Of a stretch of DNA of 64,000 bases, positions 35,275 to 49,255 are shown one piece after another. Below the pieces are notes generated by a model. That model saw nothing but the letters and a program-made list of their open reading frames with translations. It was not told where the DNA came from and made no database searches. Numbering within the stretch: position 1 is the first letter of the stretch; each line of letters starts with the position of its first letter. Source of the DNA: Helicoverpa zea (taxonomy: Eukaryota > Arthropoda > Insecta > Lepidoptera > Noctuidae); assembly GCF_022581195.2 (NCBI RefSeq), contig NC_061456.1, positions 10,914,501 to 10,978,500 on the forward strand, read 5' to 3'. Position numbers and translations under genes: made by a program.

Positions 35275-38200
35275 CTAGTGCACGGGCAGCAGCGTGGCGT
35301 CGGCCAGGCGGCGCCGCAGCAGCTCCGAGTCGGCGGGCGGCGACAGCCCCAGCGGGCACTCCAGCAGCGGCGCCGGCTGCTGCGACTTGCTGCCGCGCAG
35401 CGCCCGCGCCCGCTCAGGCTCCATGTACGAGTAGTTCATGGAGAAGTGCTGCTGGATCACCCGGTTCACCGCCATCGCCGACTCCGCGAAGTTCGACAGG
35501 TTGCGCGCTGACATGTTGCTGTGGAAATAAGAAACTCACGTTATTAATAAAAATAAATAAAATAAAAATAGCCTTTATTCTCTGACCTTATGAAGTAACA
35601 TAACAATTCTTCTTAACAAAACTTATAAGCTTATCTAAATCCTTATTAATATATATGATACTATTAATATAATAATATTTTGTTTATTATTCGAAGCTCA
35701 ATCAGCTACCGGGTCAGGTTGTCTTCCGACATAGGCCTCCTCATGTTCTCTCCACTTGCAGCGATCCAGCGCTATTCTCCTCCACCCTTTCGGTAGATCA
35801 TCTTCCCACCTTTTACACTGCCTTCCTCTACGTCTTTTTCCATTTCTTGGATACCAATCTGTGACTTTCTTGGTCCACTTCTCCGTTTGTGTTCTCATCA
35901 TGTGGCCTGTCCATTTCCACTTTAGTGATGTTCCTAATTTTTGTCGCTTTCCATTTATCTATTAGCCTTAAGCCCATCATGCTTCTTTCCATGCCTCTTT
36001 GACAAACACTCACGTTATTATAACATTTCAAATTGTCACTCTTAATGCATCGTCAACACAAACACACTAACATTTTACCCTAACAGGTTTAGATGTAATG
36101 TTCAACTCACCGTTTAATATTGAGCGAGGTCTGCAGCTGCGGGTGGATCGCATTAGGATCCGCCCGCCGCAGCCAGGGGTGCGTCAACACGCGTTCGGCA
36201 CTGAGCCTGTGAGACGCCTCGCGCACCAACAGCTGCCGGATTAGATCCTTCGCGTCGCTCGAGATGTCGCCCCACTCCTCCTCGGGGAACGTGTAACGTC
36301 CCTCCTGTAGGCAATAACAAACAATTGTTACTGCAAATCGAAGAGAATTTGTTAGCAAGTTTGACAAAAAGAGTACAAGCTAGGACTAAAATTGTCGACC
36401 CGAAACCACAGAAAAACTAGTGTAAGTTAAAAGCCAAAGTAGGATGGGTGAAGTTTTATACATTTAAGTGAATTCTAAGGTCAACGGGGATATAATATAA
36501 AGATAGAAGATAATACTAAAGAAAATTTTGTAAAAACCAACCTGAATAGAGTTAAAGAGCAACTCCTGGCAAGCGCGGCAGTTCTCGCCGCGCTCCCAGC
36601 CGCAGTCGGAGCCGCAGTCGGCTCGGAACGGCGGGTACCCGCACAGCAGGATGTATGCGATCACGCCCAGCGACCACAGGTCACACCGCTTGTCGTAATG
36701 ATTCGCTGCCGAACCCGCGAATAGGGACACCACTTCGGGCGCCATGAATTCCGCGCTGCCCACCTATGACAAAAGAAATGAGGTTTAGATTCAAGTTCAC
36801 GAATGTATATTATATACCTCATATTTAGAATTTAATCTTCAACCTTGAAATAGTATACAAGATGACGATGAAGTTAAAGCTACAGAATACGATAAAGAAA
36901 CTAAACAAAATGCTGAATCTCTAAATACAAAGCAGAATCTTACCAACAACGATCAAACTGATATTAAAACAGATAAATACAGCATACCATACAAAGAGCT
37001 ACATTAAGTAGGCTACTCATAATATAATGAATTACTGTTCAGCTGCCGGAAGGCTACGGCCGATTACTTCGAAGAGATTACCTACACAGGATTTAGATAT
37101 ATCTTTACAACGTCCACGGATAATGTATTTGAAGGACCATAGTCAACGTTTGTTATTCTGACTTTCCGTATCTCGTGATTTAGAGTCGGCATAAAATTAA
37201 CATAAAACTAAGAATTACTGTTTGTACTCAATATTGAGACTTATCGCTTTGTGCTGTTGCTTTGCTGTCGTTTTTCCACTAGCTAAGAAACTAGCAAAAA
37301 TTTACTGTTATTCATTTTAGACATTATCGTCATCAACTAGGTATTAGGTTATTTGCTTTCTGTCTCATCATATTTTTTCAATGTTTGTTTACAACTGCGC
37401 AAAACAAATTTGGCGCCACATGGTACAATGATAAAGGCATAATCAACACAGTCCAGATGTTAGGGTCACCGGTTGTTATGACTTAATATGCGATGTTATT
37501 TCAATATATTCGTCCGAAGCCATTGACACATGAATCGTAACAATAGCCTCTGTTATGCCTAAGGGGATGATTCATAGAGTTTTACCTACAGCAGTTTTTA
37601 CAACAGACATGTTAATCTTTTCAAGAATATATCGGATTAATTTGAAAACAACAACAGTGTAATTGTTTATTTTTGTAACCTATCTAAATTGATTTATGTT
37701 ATCTTTTGTCATTTTCCTTGTTTCATTTTTAATTCCGTACTCATCATTGTGTACTATATAAAATTCCAATGTCTTTATATCACATACATGTCTTATTTAA
37801 AAAATAGCTGAGAAGTACCACTGTAAACAGCTTACATTATCAGAAGATAAAATTATCAGTTGAATTAATTAACAAAGATATAGGTATTATTGTCTTATCA
37901 TTTTGCACTAGTGGACATAAATATTACTTAAAATGTTTACAAGATTTTATCAGTAATTTTGCAGTTAATTTATCAGTGCCGACTAAGTTGAAAACAAAGA
38001 ACGAGCAAACGTCAGAGATAGGACCATTGCTAGGGATGATAAAACATAGCATATCGAGAGTTCACAATACTGGGAGCAATTAGGTAAGTCACATGTTGAA
38101 ATTGCTGATTGAGAGAAATAAATCAACGATAAGCAATAGAAACGTGACTGAAGACATTACAATGATGATATTGATGCTAGACTATTGAATTTAAGTAACC

Positions 38201-41200
38201 AGAAGCTTTGTGGGAAACAACACAGCTATTATGTAAAAGTGTCCAAATCCCTTAGTCAAGGTTGAAGATTAGAGCTCATATGGGCTTACACGATTACGTG
38301 TTAGTCAGTCTAGAGGACAATTATGATATAACCCCTTAAAATTACGCTTAATCTCTTTAAGTAACGAAGCTATTGGTTCGTACGCGATTTACATGAAGGT
38401 TATCTAACAAAGAATGCATACATATCTCGCAATAAAGACATCAAGTATAGCGTCGCTAGTGTCGCTACAACTGCTATCAAACAAAGGAGTACCCCAGGGT
38501 ACAATACTAGGGCTAACCTAATATATGTATAGGAATGAAAGAATACTCACTGGCGTCATAAGCTGCGGGGTCGCCAGCGGGCTCGCTAGGCTCGAAGTGA
38601 AACTGATTCCACTCCCGAGATCGAAGTCGCATATCTTCACTGGGCAAAGTCTATCACGGTGGACGCATAATATGTTCTCTGGCTTGAGATCGCGGTGTGC
38701 GACACCTTTACCGTGGAGGAAATGTAAAGCGTTCGCTATCTCACGCACGATCTCTGCCGCTTGCGGCTCTGAGAAATAGTGGTGCTCCTGTATGCGCGAC
38801 AGAAGCTGACCGCCGTTGATCTGGAACAATCGAATACGTTCTTGTAGAACACAATAGCACTTCAAATATTTGCTACGAACAGTAACATTGACGGCGATAA
38901 GAAATAACCTTATACACATAAGTAGGTTGTTCTTCGCAAGTTATTTCAAATTAATTAAAAACAGCAGTTTAAAAATAAACCATAGCAGGATTGGACCTAT
39001 AAAAGGGATGAATGTCGAAGGAAGGGTGAATATAAATAAAAAAATGATAACCTTAGATCCCATAAACATGGCCAGTTAGATAATTTTAGACATAAATTGC
39101 TCAAAATAAGTATGGTTCAGGAGTTTATCATTGAATAATATTGTAGGTACAGGAACAGACACAACAAGATAACGGCTGTAAACAGTGCCATATCAGATAT
39201 CGCACTCGCAACAGGCTTTATTATTCGCAGGCTGGCCACCAATTACGACATGAAATTGTTGCTATCTGTTTTGTTGGCTGAGTGAATTATTAAATTTAAT
39301 GAAACTGGGGAAATTATTTCAGCTGAATAAATTATCGTAACTACAGTACACGGTAAAAGTATTTATTATTTACACTTTCCCGCAATAATCCATTCATCCA
39401 TTGTTGTTACTACAAAAGATATTAAAACTTTTTGCAAACAGTAACATGACATAAATTAAATTGATGATTCTACTGAACTCGGGAAAGTGACGTTAAAAGG
39501 TGTTATGTTCAATCCTGACACGTCAGTAATCGAAGCCTGAGAGCTTTCCAACGAGCTTCTGTATAAAGCAAAACAATAGGACAATACATTAAAGAGACTT
39601 GAAGAAAAAAATCAATACGCAGTAACTTTGCTGGAATTCTACACAGGTTAGACTCCACAATCGTTCAGAATGAATTATTATCGCGGAAATAATAGTTCAG
39701 TTGCTATCTTTGACCAGTGTTTGCACTTTCCTTATTGCCCTTTAATTACATTTTGCACAATAACTACACATTATTAACATGGCATGGCTATTATTGATAC
39801 GTGGAGTATTTTCTATTCGCGTGGCTATCAGAACATTCCGTCCATTTCATAGCAAATATTTTCCATGTGGCACAAAACAGCCTGTTTAAACTTTATTGTT
39901 AAAATGTGGTGTACAACATGTGTCGGCTGACTCATTGCGAAATGCGTTACAATTATTCACGCTCACAATACTTGCTAATAAGGCAAAAAATATGATAAAG
40001 AGGATAAATAAAAATCATGATTGATGAATGATTTAGGAAATAACGATAAAAAATGTGTTACATTGACCCATATTGATGCAACCACAAAGGTTAGGTATTC
40101 TAATTATACCTTCAAAACTGACAAATGATACAACAAACAAAGGTTTTGAATATTTCACAGATTACGCGAACAATCGGAATGGTGCATACCTAGCAAAGTT
40201 ACATGAGTTTGTTAAGGTTATACGGGTTGTAAGCATTTGTAATTAAAGAAGATACAAAAGGACTTAATTGTGACGAAAAAGGTGAATTTTAGAGCAGTCC
40301 ATCGTAAGAATGATGTAATTATAAAACAAGACAGTCTCCCTCCCACACGAAGTTGCTGCGACAATATGAGTAATTATGAAAATCATAAATTCCGAAAGAG
40401 TGTGTCACTTTATTTATTAACTACAGTATGTACCATCAATGAACTCCCTCATTATCACAACAATAATGATTGACGTGAATAAAATGTTTCATTCTATTTT
40501 GGACATAAAAGAAGTTACAGCAGGTAAAATCAGTGCCTACAATGTTCCTCCTACTCTATACAAAATGTTTGCTAACGGTAGGTATACCTAGCATAATCCC
40601 CGTAGGCCAAACTAAAAAGACACTCAATTAAGTGATAACAACGAAATAAGTAGTCAAAAGGAATTTAACATCAAACGAATTGTTAAAGAAAACTTGACAT
40701 CAAAGACGTCGTACCGTAATACAAATTCTGGGAAAAGGAAAAATATTAAATTGGGTAACGACAAATAGATGAAAGTTGGGCCACGTTTTTATAGAGCGGA
40801 GAACAGTCAACGCCTGGGGGCTAGAGAGCAGAGACCGGCCAAAATTGGATCAGTTGAAATTGAACTCAATATGGAATATTTAGAATTTATTTATCGTCTC
40901 TGTGTATAAGTCTGTATTTCTGACTGATTCTCACCTTCTCGAAGACAAGGTAGAACTTGTCTGTGTCCTCAAAGAATTCAATGAGCTGGATTATGTTCGG
41001 GTGTCCCTGGCAGTAGTGGAAGGTCTCCACCTCGCGGAACACCCTGGCGCGGGCGTGCCCCGGCACTTTGTCGATGATCTTCACTGCGAATTCCTGGCCC
41101 GTGTAGATGTTGACGCACGTCTGTACCGAGGCGTACGCGCCCTCGCCTAAAACCTCGCCTGTAAGCTTGTAGAGGTCTGCGAACAAATATACAATATTCG

Positions 41201-44200
41201 TTAGAACATGATACTGAAGAGAACTGTTGTTTTCAGACTTTATTAATCCTGTTATCTAGAAAAATGATATCATCAGCTGAGCTAGTATGCAGACTAATCC
41301 GAGATAAGGCTTCTTTTGTCAAATATTGGTGCTTACCTTGGAAACATGACGTGACAACGGAGCTCCCAGAGCGCTTCTTCCTACGGCGCTTCCTGCGCGC
41401 CTCTTCCTTGCGCCGCTGCAAGTCCTCACTGTCGGGGATGGGGACGGGAGCTGACGGCTCGTTGCCTCGGGGGCTCTCGTCCGATTCGCGCTCACTGCCC
41501 GACTGGCTGCTGCAGCGGCCCACACCTGGAGACAAAACAAAACAAATATTAATAATCGTTAAAATAATTTCAAGTCATTGAGATTCGAACTCATTTCAGG
41601 TCGAATTGATTTTGTACCTCTTGACGACAGTAAATTAGGTAGGTATGCGGAATTCTATGCCGGTTTTTGTCAGTTATGTCTAACGTGAATTAACTGTTTT
41701 TGTAGCCTGTTTTTCATTGACACTCTTTTCGATTTGATAGTTGTAAATTGTTTTTGTTTATATTTTTTATGTGTTTACATTCAAATGTTTTTTAGAAGTT
41801 GTTGTATCGGAAAGAGAAGATCTGTAAGCAACGTTTTACAAAAGAACTGAAGTTTAGTGATAGACCATTGTTTTTAAACAACCTCCCACAAAGCTACAAG
41901 TGTTCGCTATGAAACTGCTTCGACTATGACTACATTAGCGAGTTATGGCGACATCCCTTGTTTTATGTATGAACGCGGAACATTGCGTAGGCAGGCCGCT
42001 ACCACAATAACTATATAGCGTCTGCAAGACGTCGTCATCGTCGGGACGGCTCTCACTTCGCTTGTGCCAGTTATTGTTAGACCTCTTCACTTTGTTAGGT
42101 TGCATTAAAATTCATCAACCGTTAAATAACAGCATGTAAAACTGTTATTAACATCCAAACGTGAATAGTAAATGGAAAAGACTTTTCGGGTGGACAAAGA
42201 GTTGAAGCAATCCCGGAACAAAAGTTTGTCCTATCAGGGCAAATGTGACGGCTGTCATCGATAATATAATTCTGACGTGAGACGTGACTGTGCACGCTGA
42301 GCTGGCAAACAAAGCCGGTTCAACGACCTACATGGCCGCACCCAGGCGCTGCGTACGCGCGCCCACGTTACGCGATCGCTCGGCCTCTTGGCGTAAAAAC
42401 TAGCCAAGTTGCATCGACTCCTACTAGAAGAAGCAAATCACTACTCGCTCTGAACTCTGTTATAAGCTATTAAACTTACAAAATCAATATTACATGGACA
42501 GTTAGATAACTTTTAGGCCTGTTCGATATATGTACCTACATAACTATCAACCATATAAAATTACACTTCAACAGTTTCAATTAGAGCCTATCTTAGTTAG
42601 CATATAAACTGCTAAATCAGTAAATCATACATGAAACAAATAAGCCTGACGAGGGACACTGAACGACGGAGGAATTAGAATCAATCAGTGCCTACGTGAT
42701 CCGTATTGGTGGACATTTATTCGCTTGGTTTCATCTTCCTAGTTGGGCTGTAGCTTTAAATGAAATGCACGTTCAATAAACGGTTGAATAATGCGTCAGC
42801 ATTGCGTGTTTATTCGGTCCATTCGTCATAATGAATGATAAAAACGAAACTTAAGAATTAATTACAGCACGCGATGACCTAAACATGGGCTGCACGACAA
42901 CAAGCCGAATGCGCAATAGCCATACGGCTCGTATGCCTCTAACAATCAGCCCGAGGCACGCCTACGCATACAATCACCCGTTTCAACATAGAAACTTCCT
43001 GTTTAAATACTAAATTGTTCTAAATTTCCACAGGAATAAGCGCTCAAAGCAAGCGCTGTTCAGTGTACGTCCGTTCATGAATATCGCTAAACAAAACCGT
43101 CTGTATACAAACATTACGGTATCGCACCACAACAAGGAAACCTTCCTGATACTAAAAACGACAGTGACTGAGTCATCGACTGGTTGCTACTCAAACCAAA
43201 ATATAATGCGACACAATAACGCAACCCACGTATTACCTTGGGCTTTATTAAAATTAAAAATAAATGCCCAAAAAGCCAAATCGAAACTCCTCAAATGATG
43301 TCGACGGCTGCGTTCGAAAATGTTCGCTTTGTCCACGAAGCGCCACATCAATAGGTGCGGAACGCAAGCGCGTAAGAAACGTTAGGAGCAATCAGTTCAA
43401 TTACTGATAGAAGATTTAATTCCTCGCCACGAAGTAATTGTACACTTGTCTTATGGTATCGCATGTACGTCGCGTGATTCCTCGTCCCGCGCAACACCAC
43501 GTGGCGAAGCACTTGCCTTGCAGCGTGGCTGGTTACGTAAAACACCTCAGCGACCGCAGCAGCCACACAAGTACACAACAACAAACTTCTAAAACATTTT
43601 CAAAATCCTCCCACTGAGTTTGATGCTAGAATTACGCGAGGTCGAGGTGAAACAATGGTTGACCCAAATAACAAACAAAAGACTATCAAAATTATAACGA
43701 TTGTATTTGTCAACCGAATTTTGCCTAAGAATAGCATTAATTGTATTTGTTCAATACATTCTAGCCTTAATAACGAAACTTAATAACCACGAACTCATTA
43801 AAAATACTAAACGTTGTTCCGCAAATTAACCCAGCAATCATGTAAATCGACGGATAAATGTGTATTCATGCGAGTAACATACATTTGTTAGACTAGACTA
43901 ATAACAAATAATTCCTGATAGAGAGATGTATTGGGTGGATTGGATATCGACGTACTCTGGAGCAAAATTGTCGCCACGACTTTATGCCCTCAGTTGTATG
44001 TTTCTACTTTCTAATCTGGTAGGCAGGCATAAGCGCTTGGCCACGAATACGCTCTCTAGTTGCCGATTGCAGGCCTATTATGCTTTTGTTTTGGACCCTT
44101 AAGCTATTCAAAATCGCTGCTTTCTAATCACAGCAAATAACGAATGCATTTTTGAAGATTCAATTAGCTTCTAACACGAAACAGACATTGATAGACATGC

Positions 44201-47145
44201 TCAGCTTCATGATATGCCCGATTTCGAAAACTGTGAAAAAAAAATTGTACAGCAATGCAAACTTTCGAAAATAAAATAATCAAGCATTGCAAATGCCTTT
44301 AATATAATTTCTAAATTGGTTGACCAATCCGTCATAATCATTATAATCAAAGATCAAAGTCGACGGTTAAAGTGGTGATGAATAAACTGCCAACTCGGCC
44401 TGGCACTGCAACCGAACTGAACGATAATATCTAGGTGAAACTTCAACTAGGGCGTTTCAATATACCAATAGCTACAGCATGTCACAAACCACTTTCACTC
44501 ACTGCTGATTCTGCCCCCTGACTAAAGATAACGCATATGAACGTAGCAAATGACAAAAAATACCCAACAGCAACACGACTTCAAACATACATCCAATTTT
44601 GGTGCCGTAGACGAAGGCTAGCTATACAAAACCAGAATGGTAATATTGGAAACGATGCTTACAACTTGCATAAATGGCATAGTTGAATCTCGATAGCTTC
44701 TCGTGATATAAAAGGATAGGTACATTGAACATCCACATTAATGGGAGACCAAACAGTAAGAACCACCATTCATGGTGCAATCGATATGAAAGGGGATGAG
44801 AGGAGTACTGTTTATCTGGTACGAATTGCGAGCTATGCAACTATGGACAGATCGATTTGCAAAAGGAGCAAGAGGGGTATGCACACAAGGTGAAGGGAGC
44901 GCAGTTTGATATTACACCGGAACAAACGTGAAGTCCGTCACGGTCAAGGTTACTCTGTTTTACTCAGCCGATGGACACGATTGACTGATTCCAATCAACG
45001 CCGATTTAAATTTTACAGCATTTGATTGTTTAAAAATTTCAAGCATTGGTTGAAAAAACTGAGCGAATAAATCTTTATTTATTTTCATCGCGTACAAACA
45101 GCAATTGTGATGGTTACTAGTTATTTCTAAAAGAGTGGTAGATATAATTACGAAAACTTCCCAAAGTTATAAAAAAAGTTTCAGATATTAGGGTTGCCCA
45201 TTCTGATTCAGAAGAAAATAAAAAAGGCACGAAGAAAGGCAACATCTGTTACAAAACAACAGAATTCCCAAGATATTATATAAATTCTGTAACACTAGTG
45301 CGCAGTTTTGTTTTAGTAGGTGACCTTGGCCATGAACGCCGTGGGGCGACGCGCTCCAGCGGCCATGTTGAATTGAAACCGTGGAGAGTAATGAAACTGC
45401 ATGAAATTATAAACGCATTCTTACCAATTTAGTTTTAAAACAGTGGATCAATAACAACCAATAAAAGTGTGATATGAGGAGGCGAGGAAAATCAAAAATG
45501 TGCCGTACAATACAAACACACATAAATATAATTTTGCTCATTACACGCATTCCATACCGGGGTTGTTTGACAACTTTCTTGAAATTTAACAGCCTGATAA
45601 ATTGAAAAGCAACAATACTCTGCTGTTAGACAACGAAAGCGGATTAAGTTTTGCAGATACCTCAAATTTTCGTTAATGAGGAGGCCTGAGCTCGTAAAAT
45701 TTACATATTTTTCGTCATAATGGAATCAGTCAAGAAAAACAATATGAAATGACCAATCACATTTTGAAATGCCATGTCATGCGATACATTTGACAATAAA
45801 ATAAATAAATATTAATTGACTATCCGTTCTTCTGCATTAGCAATTCATTATGAAAACATAATTTTAGGAGTAAATGTAACTAGGAATAAACTACAGAATT
45901 AAAACCAAATAATGTGAACAGGAAACACATTTATTATATCATTCAAGTTAGCAGTAATAAAACTGCTGAATGTGTTCCTTAGTAATATCATAAACATAAT
46001 AACGACTCGGATTCAGTAAACGTTGCGAAATTGCGGATTGTGAAATAGTGTGCTGGCTGACCGGTCAACGCTCGCTCCGTATAACGCGAACTTTGACATT
46101 TGAAAGTAAATCACACTTGGAGATTATTCTCTTAACTCCAAACAATGAGATTGAAGAACGTAAACACTGTTACAGATATAAGCAAATCACAGTTTCAACA
46201 GGACTAACAAAACAGAGTAAAATGGAAATAGCACAAAGTAAACGGCAGTAACAATCACACGTCACTAGTCATAAAATCCTAAGTTTAAATTGCAATGCAT
46301 TGAGTGTGGTCAGTGCAGCACATCAATGGGTTATTAACAATAATACCTTTATGAAAACAACCAAGGACAATGCAATAATTCATTTAATGATCGATCTTGA
46401 CATTCAAACGTTGAAGTCTCAGCCAATCGTAAAAATGCATTCGTAACCAAGAATACAACAATACATATGTATACGTAGATATACGTGGGCGAACATGAAC
46501 AGCTGATTACAGTATCATAATTTAATGATCAAGAGGCTAAATAAATTAAAGGTGTCAAAAGGTGTGATACACCGGCACATGACGCAATCGTTGATATGAA
46601 GCTTACAATTGATCATGATGAAGCGGCTCTAGATGATAAATCTTAACAAAATGATGCAATTCTAAATATACGTAAACCAGCTGTAGATATCATGCCTACA
46701 TCATTCGTTTGTAAAAGGCTGTTAATGTTTGGAGCCGTTTTAAAAACAAAACATTTGATAAAGAATTTTGATAAACTGGCTTTTGAAATATGTACATCAT
46801 AAATGAATGAACCTCGCTGCATTCGATCTGAAAATGAACTGAAAAACCGAGTTCTAAAACAGCTGTCTAACTGATTCTAATTAGCAATCTCATTTTAGAA
46901 GCTCTAAATTGGTCAACTAACTACTATTGCAAGTTTAACTGAAATGGTTACTCATTTACTCGTTTCGAGAATTAATTAAACCAATAATATGCTGATTCAA
47001 CTACGCAGTAGGCACAAAAAGCCGGTCGACAGATGTATGAAAATAAAAGTCTGTGACTTGCGCTAAATGAGCAGCCATCGTATGAAAATAATAATGAAGG
47101 CAACTTACCGCTATCCACACTCTCTTCTGATACCTTCTTCACCAT
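35275..47145 (-). CDS. Lk6: MAP-kinase-interacting kinase (MNK/Lk6), 7 coding exons, 465 aa
   Basis: Exons, 5' to 3': 47145-47109, 41525-41337, 41176-40935, 38820-38551, 36763-36542, 36304-36111, 35518-35275. They sum to 1398 nt with all phases consistent. MNKs are activated by ERK/p38 and phosphorylate eIF4E bound to eIF4G. The N-terminus has a basic run, RRKEEARRKRRRKKR, suited to nuclear import and eIF4G binding. The kinase domain starts near residue 78: glycine loop GEGAYASV, catalytic K108, HRDLKPEN (198-205). The MNK-diagnostic DFD replaces DFG at 221-223. T240 and T245 in the activation loop are each followed by proline, matching MAPK-phosphorylated threonines of human MNKs. The MNK-specific cysteine insert CGSDCGWERGENCRACQ is in exon 5. 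A C-terminal LLRRRL resembles the MAPK docking motif. The last exon is alanine/arginine-rich and GC-rich. At least two alternative first exons may exist upstream. Confidence 0.93.
35547..36007 (-). mobile_element. LINE 3' fragment with 13-bp target-site duplication in Lk6 intron 6
   Basis: The direct repeat actcacgttatta occurs at 35534-35546 and 36008-36020. On the minus strand the insert codes, with one frameshift around 35870-35900, for an RTE-like C-terminus: ERSMMGLRLIDKWKATKIRN, then RRRGRQCKRWEDDLPKGW and EHEEAYVGRQPDPVAD. A short AT-rich 3' UTR follows. It is 5'-truncated and lies 16 bp from Lk6 exon 7, in the same orientation as the gene. Confidence 0.85.
36764..38550. other. Lk6 intron 4, nothing recognised
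   Basis: AT-rich intron of about 1.8 kb between kinase exons 4 and 5. No ORF, repeat family or RNA gene could be supported. Confidence 0.5.
38821..40934. other. Lk6 intron 3, nothing recognised
   Basis: About 2.1 kb of AT-rich sequence between kinase exons 3 and 4. The short ORFs here have no domain and no splice support. Confidence 0.5.
41526..47108. other. Large Lk6 intron 1 (5.6 kb), nothing recognised
   Basis: This intron separates the 12-codon first coding exon from exon 2. It has moderately GC-rich islands near 42290-42400 and 43430-43570 but no supported coding or repeat structure. It could hold enhancers or further alternative first exons, which cannot be shown here. Confidence 0.45.
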
Positions 47146-47697
47146 CCTGATTGCTTGATGCGTTGATGCAGCGATATTGAGAATTATAACGAGTAGGTGT
47201 ACTACTCTTGAAAAGCCGCTTTCAAACTTGTGGCGGCCGCCTTCTCGACGTGAAATCGGAACGGCGTTAAAGTTAAGATAGAAAAAAAAACGCCTAAATT
47301 AAATTATAAAGCACCACGGTCGAGAAGGATTTACGGAAAATGTGCCGGAAGGTAATAAACAAACACTGCTAGAAGGCGGAATGAAAAAAACTGTTGGTGT
47401 CGTTAGCGATCCATCCTACACACGCCCGCCCGTCCGATGTTCTTAAATCCAACTGAGGAGTCGTTCGAGTAGCCGGTTCAACCCGGCGCGCACATACACA
47501 GGCCCCCCGCGCCCCTCGCCCCTCAATCTCCATCGTTCGCAAAGCTGTGTCGTCGTTGTTGTAGCCTCTCTCGCCCGCGCGCATGCGTGCTCGCTCGCAC
47601 TGCTGACGTGTTTATATTTTTTGTCGTTCATTTTTTCTCCACGTCGCTCGTCGTCGTAACTAAGCATCTATATAACTTTATACCTATCTTCTACTTA

Positions 47698-49253
47698 CAG
47701 CCTTGGCCAAAAGTATTGAGCACCTTACAAATTTCGCTAGATCACGGTAATTATGGGAGAAACCCGAATCTATCGTTGAAGTATTCATTTATCGGTTATC
47801 TACAAAGATTTTAAAACAATGACTTATGCCGCAGCGGACAATAAAACACCTGGGTGCAAGAAAATGTGTCTTTTACAATTTTTGAATTTATTTTTTAGTT
47901 CGCTACCATCGCTCGTTGTGACAACATCCAGTGATCTAGTGCGCCTGTGGTATTTTATTTCAAAGTTTTAAGTGTTATAGTTGTGATATGCCAAAACGAA
48001 ACGAACTTTCTTTAGAATAATGAGTGCAGATGCAGCTTCTGCATGAGCAAGGGAAATCACAAGTAGAAATTTCCAAAACTGTGAAATATTCGCGCCGATC
48101 CGTGCATTATGCTATTCAGCGATTCTCTGATACCGGATCACATCAAAATAGACCGAGAACAGGGCGCAAACGCATTACCATAGGCCGTCAAGATCGTCAG
48201 TTACTGAGAGAGTCATTAAGAAATAGGAAAAAAAACATCTTAAGAGCTCGCTGCTGAGTTTTCAGAAAAAATGAAGAAAACAATTTCTGCTCGAACTACT
48301 CGTAGAAGGCTTCAGGAAGCTGGTCTGAAAGGCTGTAAAGTTAGGAAGAAGCCATGGCTCTCCGAGAGCAACAAAAAAGCTCGGTACAAATGGGCCTTAC
48401 AACACCGAACTTTCACCGCTGCAGATTGGTCAAATGTAGTGTGGTCAGACGAATCAAACTTTGAGGTGAGTAAGTCTATATAATGCCCTAACAAAATAAT
48501 ATAAAATGGTTTAAATTCTAAACGCATAGAGGAAGTTCTTTTTATTTCCGGAACTCAGTATTTTTCTCTTTATTGCAGATTTTTGGTACACCTGGTGTGA
48601 CCTTTGTGCGTCGCCGGGTGGGCGAAGAATTTAAGCCAGAGTGTGTGGTCCCAACCGTAAAACACGGCGGCAGCAGTATAATTGTCATGGGTTGCATAAC
48701 CGATTCTGGAGTTGGCGAATTGTTCTTGTGTGAGGGCCGCATGGACTCTTCTAAGTACGTAAATGTGCTAGAAACTGCGTTGCTGCCTTCGTTCACGAAA
48801 CTTTTCGGTGACACGAACATGGATAGTGATAAATTACAGCAGAATAACGCGCCTTGCCACAAATCTGCCCGCACTATGACATGGTTTCGGGAAAATAGCA
48901 TAGAGCTTCTTGACTGGCCTGCCCAGTCGCCAGATCTGAACCCCATAAAACATTTATGGGGTTTATTAAAGCGTCGAGTTAGGCGCCACACAATTAACAA
49001 CAGAAAAGAATTGAAACGCTACCTGCGCCTAGAATGGAACGCGATTGCTGCTGAAGACTGTAAAAATCTTGTTAGCTCTTTACCAAAAAGAATTTCTGCT
49101 GTAATTAAGACAAACGGTGGACCCACAAAATATTAATTTTCAATTAATAAATAGTAAATTACAAATAAAAAAAACGTTTTGTTTTATTCCTATTTGATAC
49201 TCCGCATAAAACTGAAAGATGTCATGGGTGCTCAATACTTTTGGCCAAGGCTG
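47698..49253 (+). mobile_element. Tc1-like DNA transposon, 1556 bp, TA duplication
   Basis: Terminal inverted repeats cagccttggccaaaagtatt + gagcacc are at both ends, flanked by the TA dinucleotide target (47696-47697; 49254-49255). The terminal words and the TA target are hallmarks of the Tc1 group. The element carries one degenerate transposase gene in the plus orientation. It lies between the Lk6 first coding exon (47109-47145) and the candidate alternative first exon at 50.9 kb, antisense to the kinase gene. Confidence 0.92.
47988..49136 (+). pseudogene. Tc1-like transposase, inactive
   Basis: The start is ATG 47988 (MPKRNELSLE), followed by two in-frame stops. The reading frame resumes with a helix-turn-helix QMQLLHEQGKSQVEISKTVK and a GRKR-type linker. 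A frameshift plus TAA occurs near 48229-48243. The frame then resumes (RTTRRRLQEAGL) to WSDESNFE, which holds the first catalytic Asp. Next is a 116-bp segment, 48464-48579, with GTGAGT and TTGCAG ends, which looks like an intron. After it the protein continues IFGTPGVTFVRRRVGEEF. The second catalytic Asp is Asn (QQNNAPCH instead of QDNAPCH). The final catalytic Glu is Lys (SPDLNPIKHLW instead of NPIEHLW). It is dead by several independent lesions. Confidence 0.9.
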
Positions 49254-49255
49254 TA

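Noticed and set aside
35233..35585. Arg- and Ala-rich plus-strand ORFs
   Set aside because: They are antisense shadows of the GC-rich final exon of Lk6.
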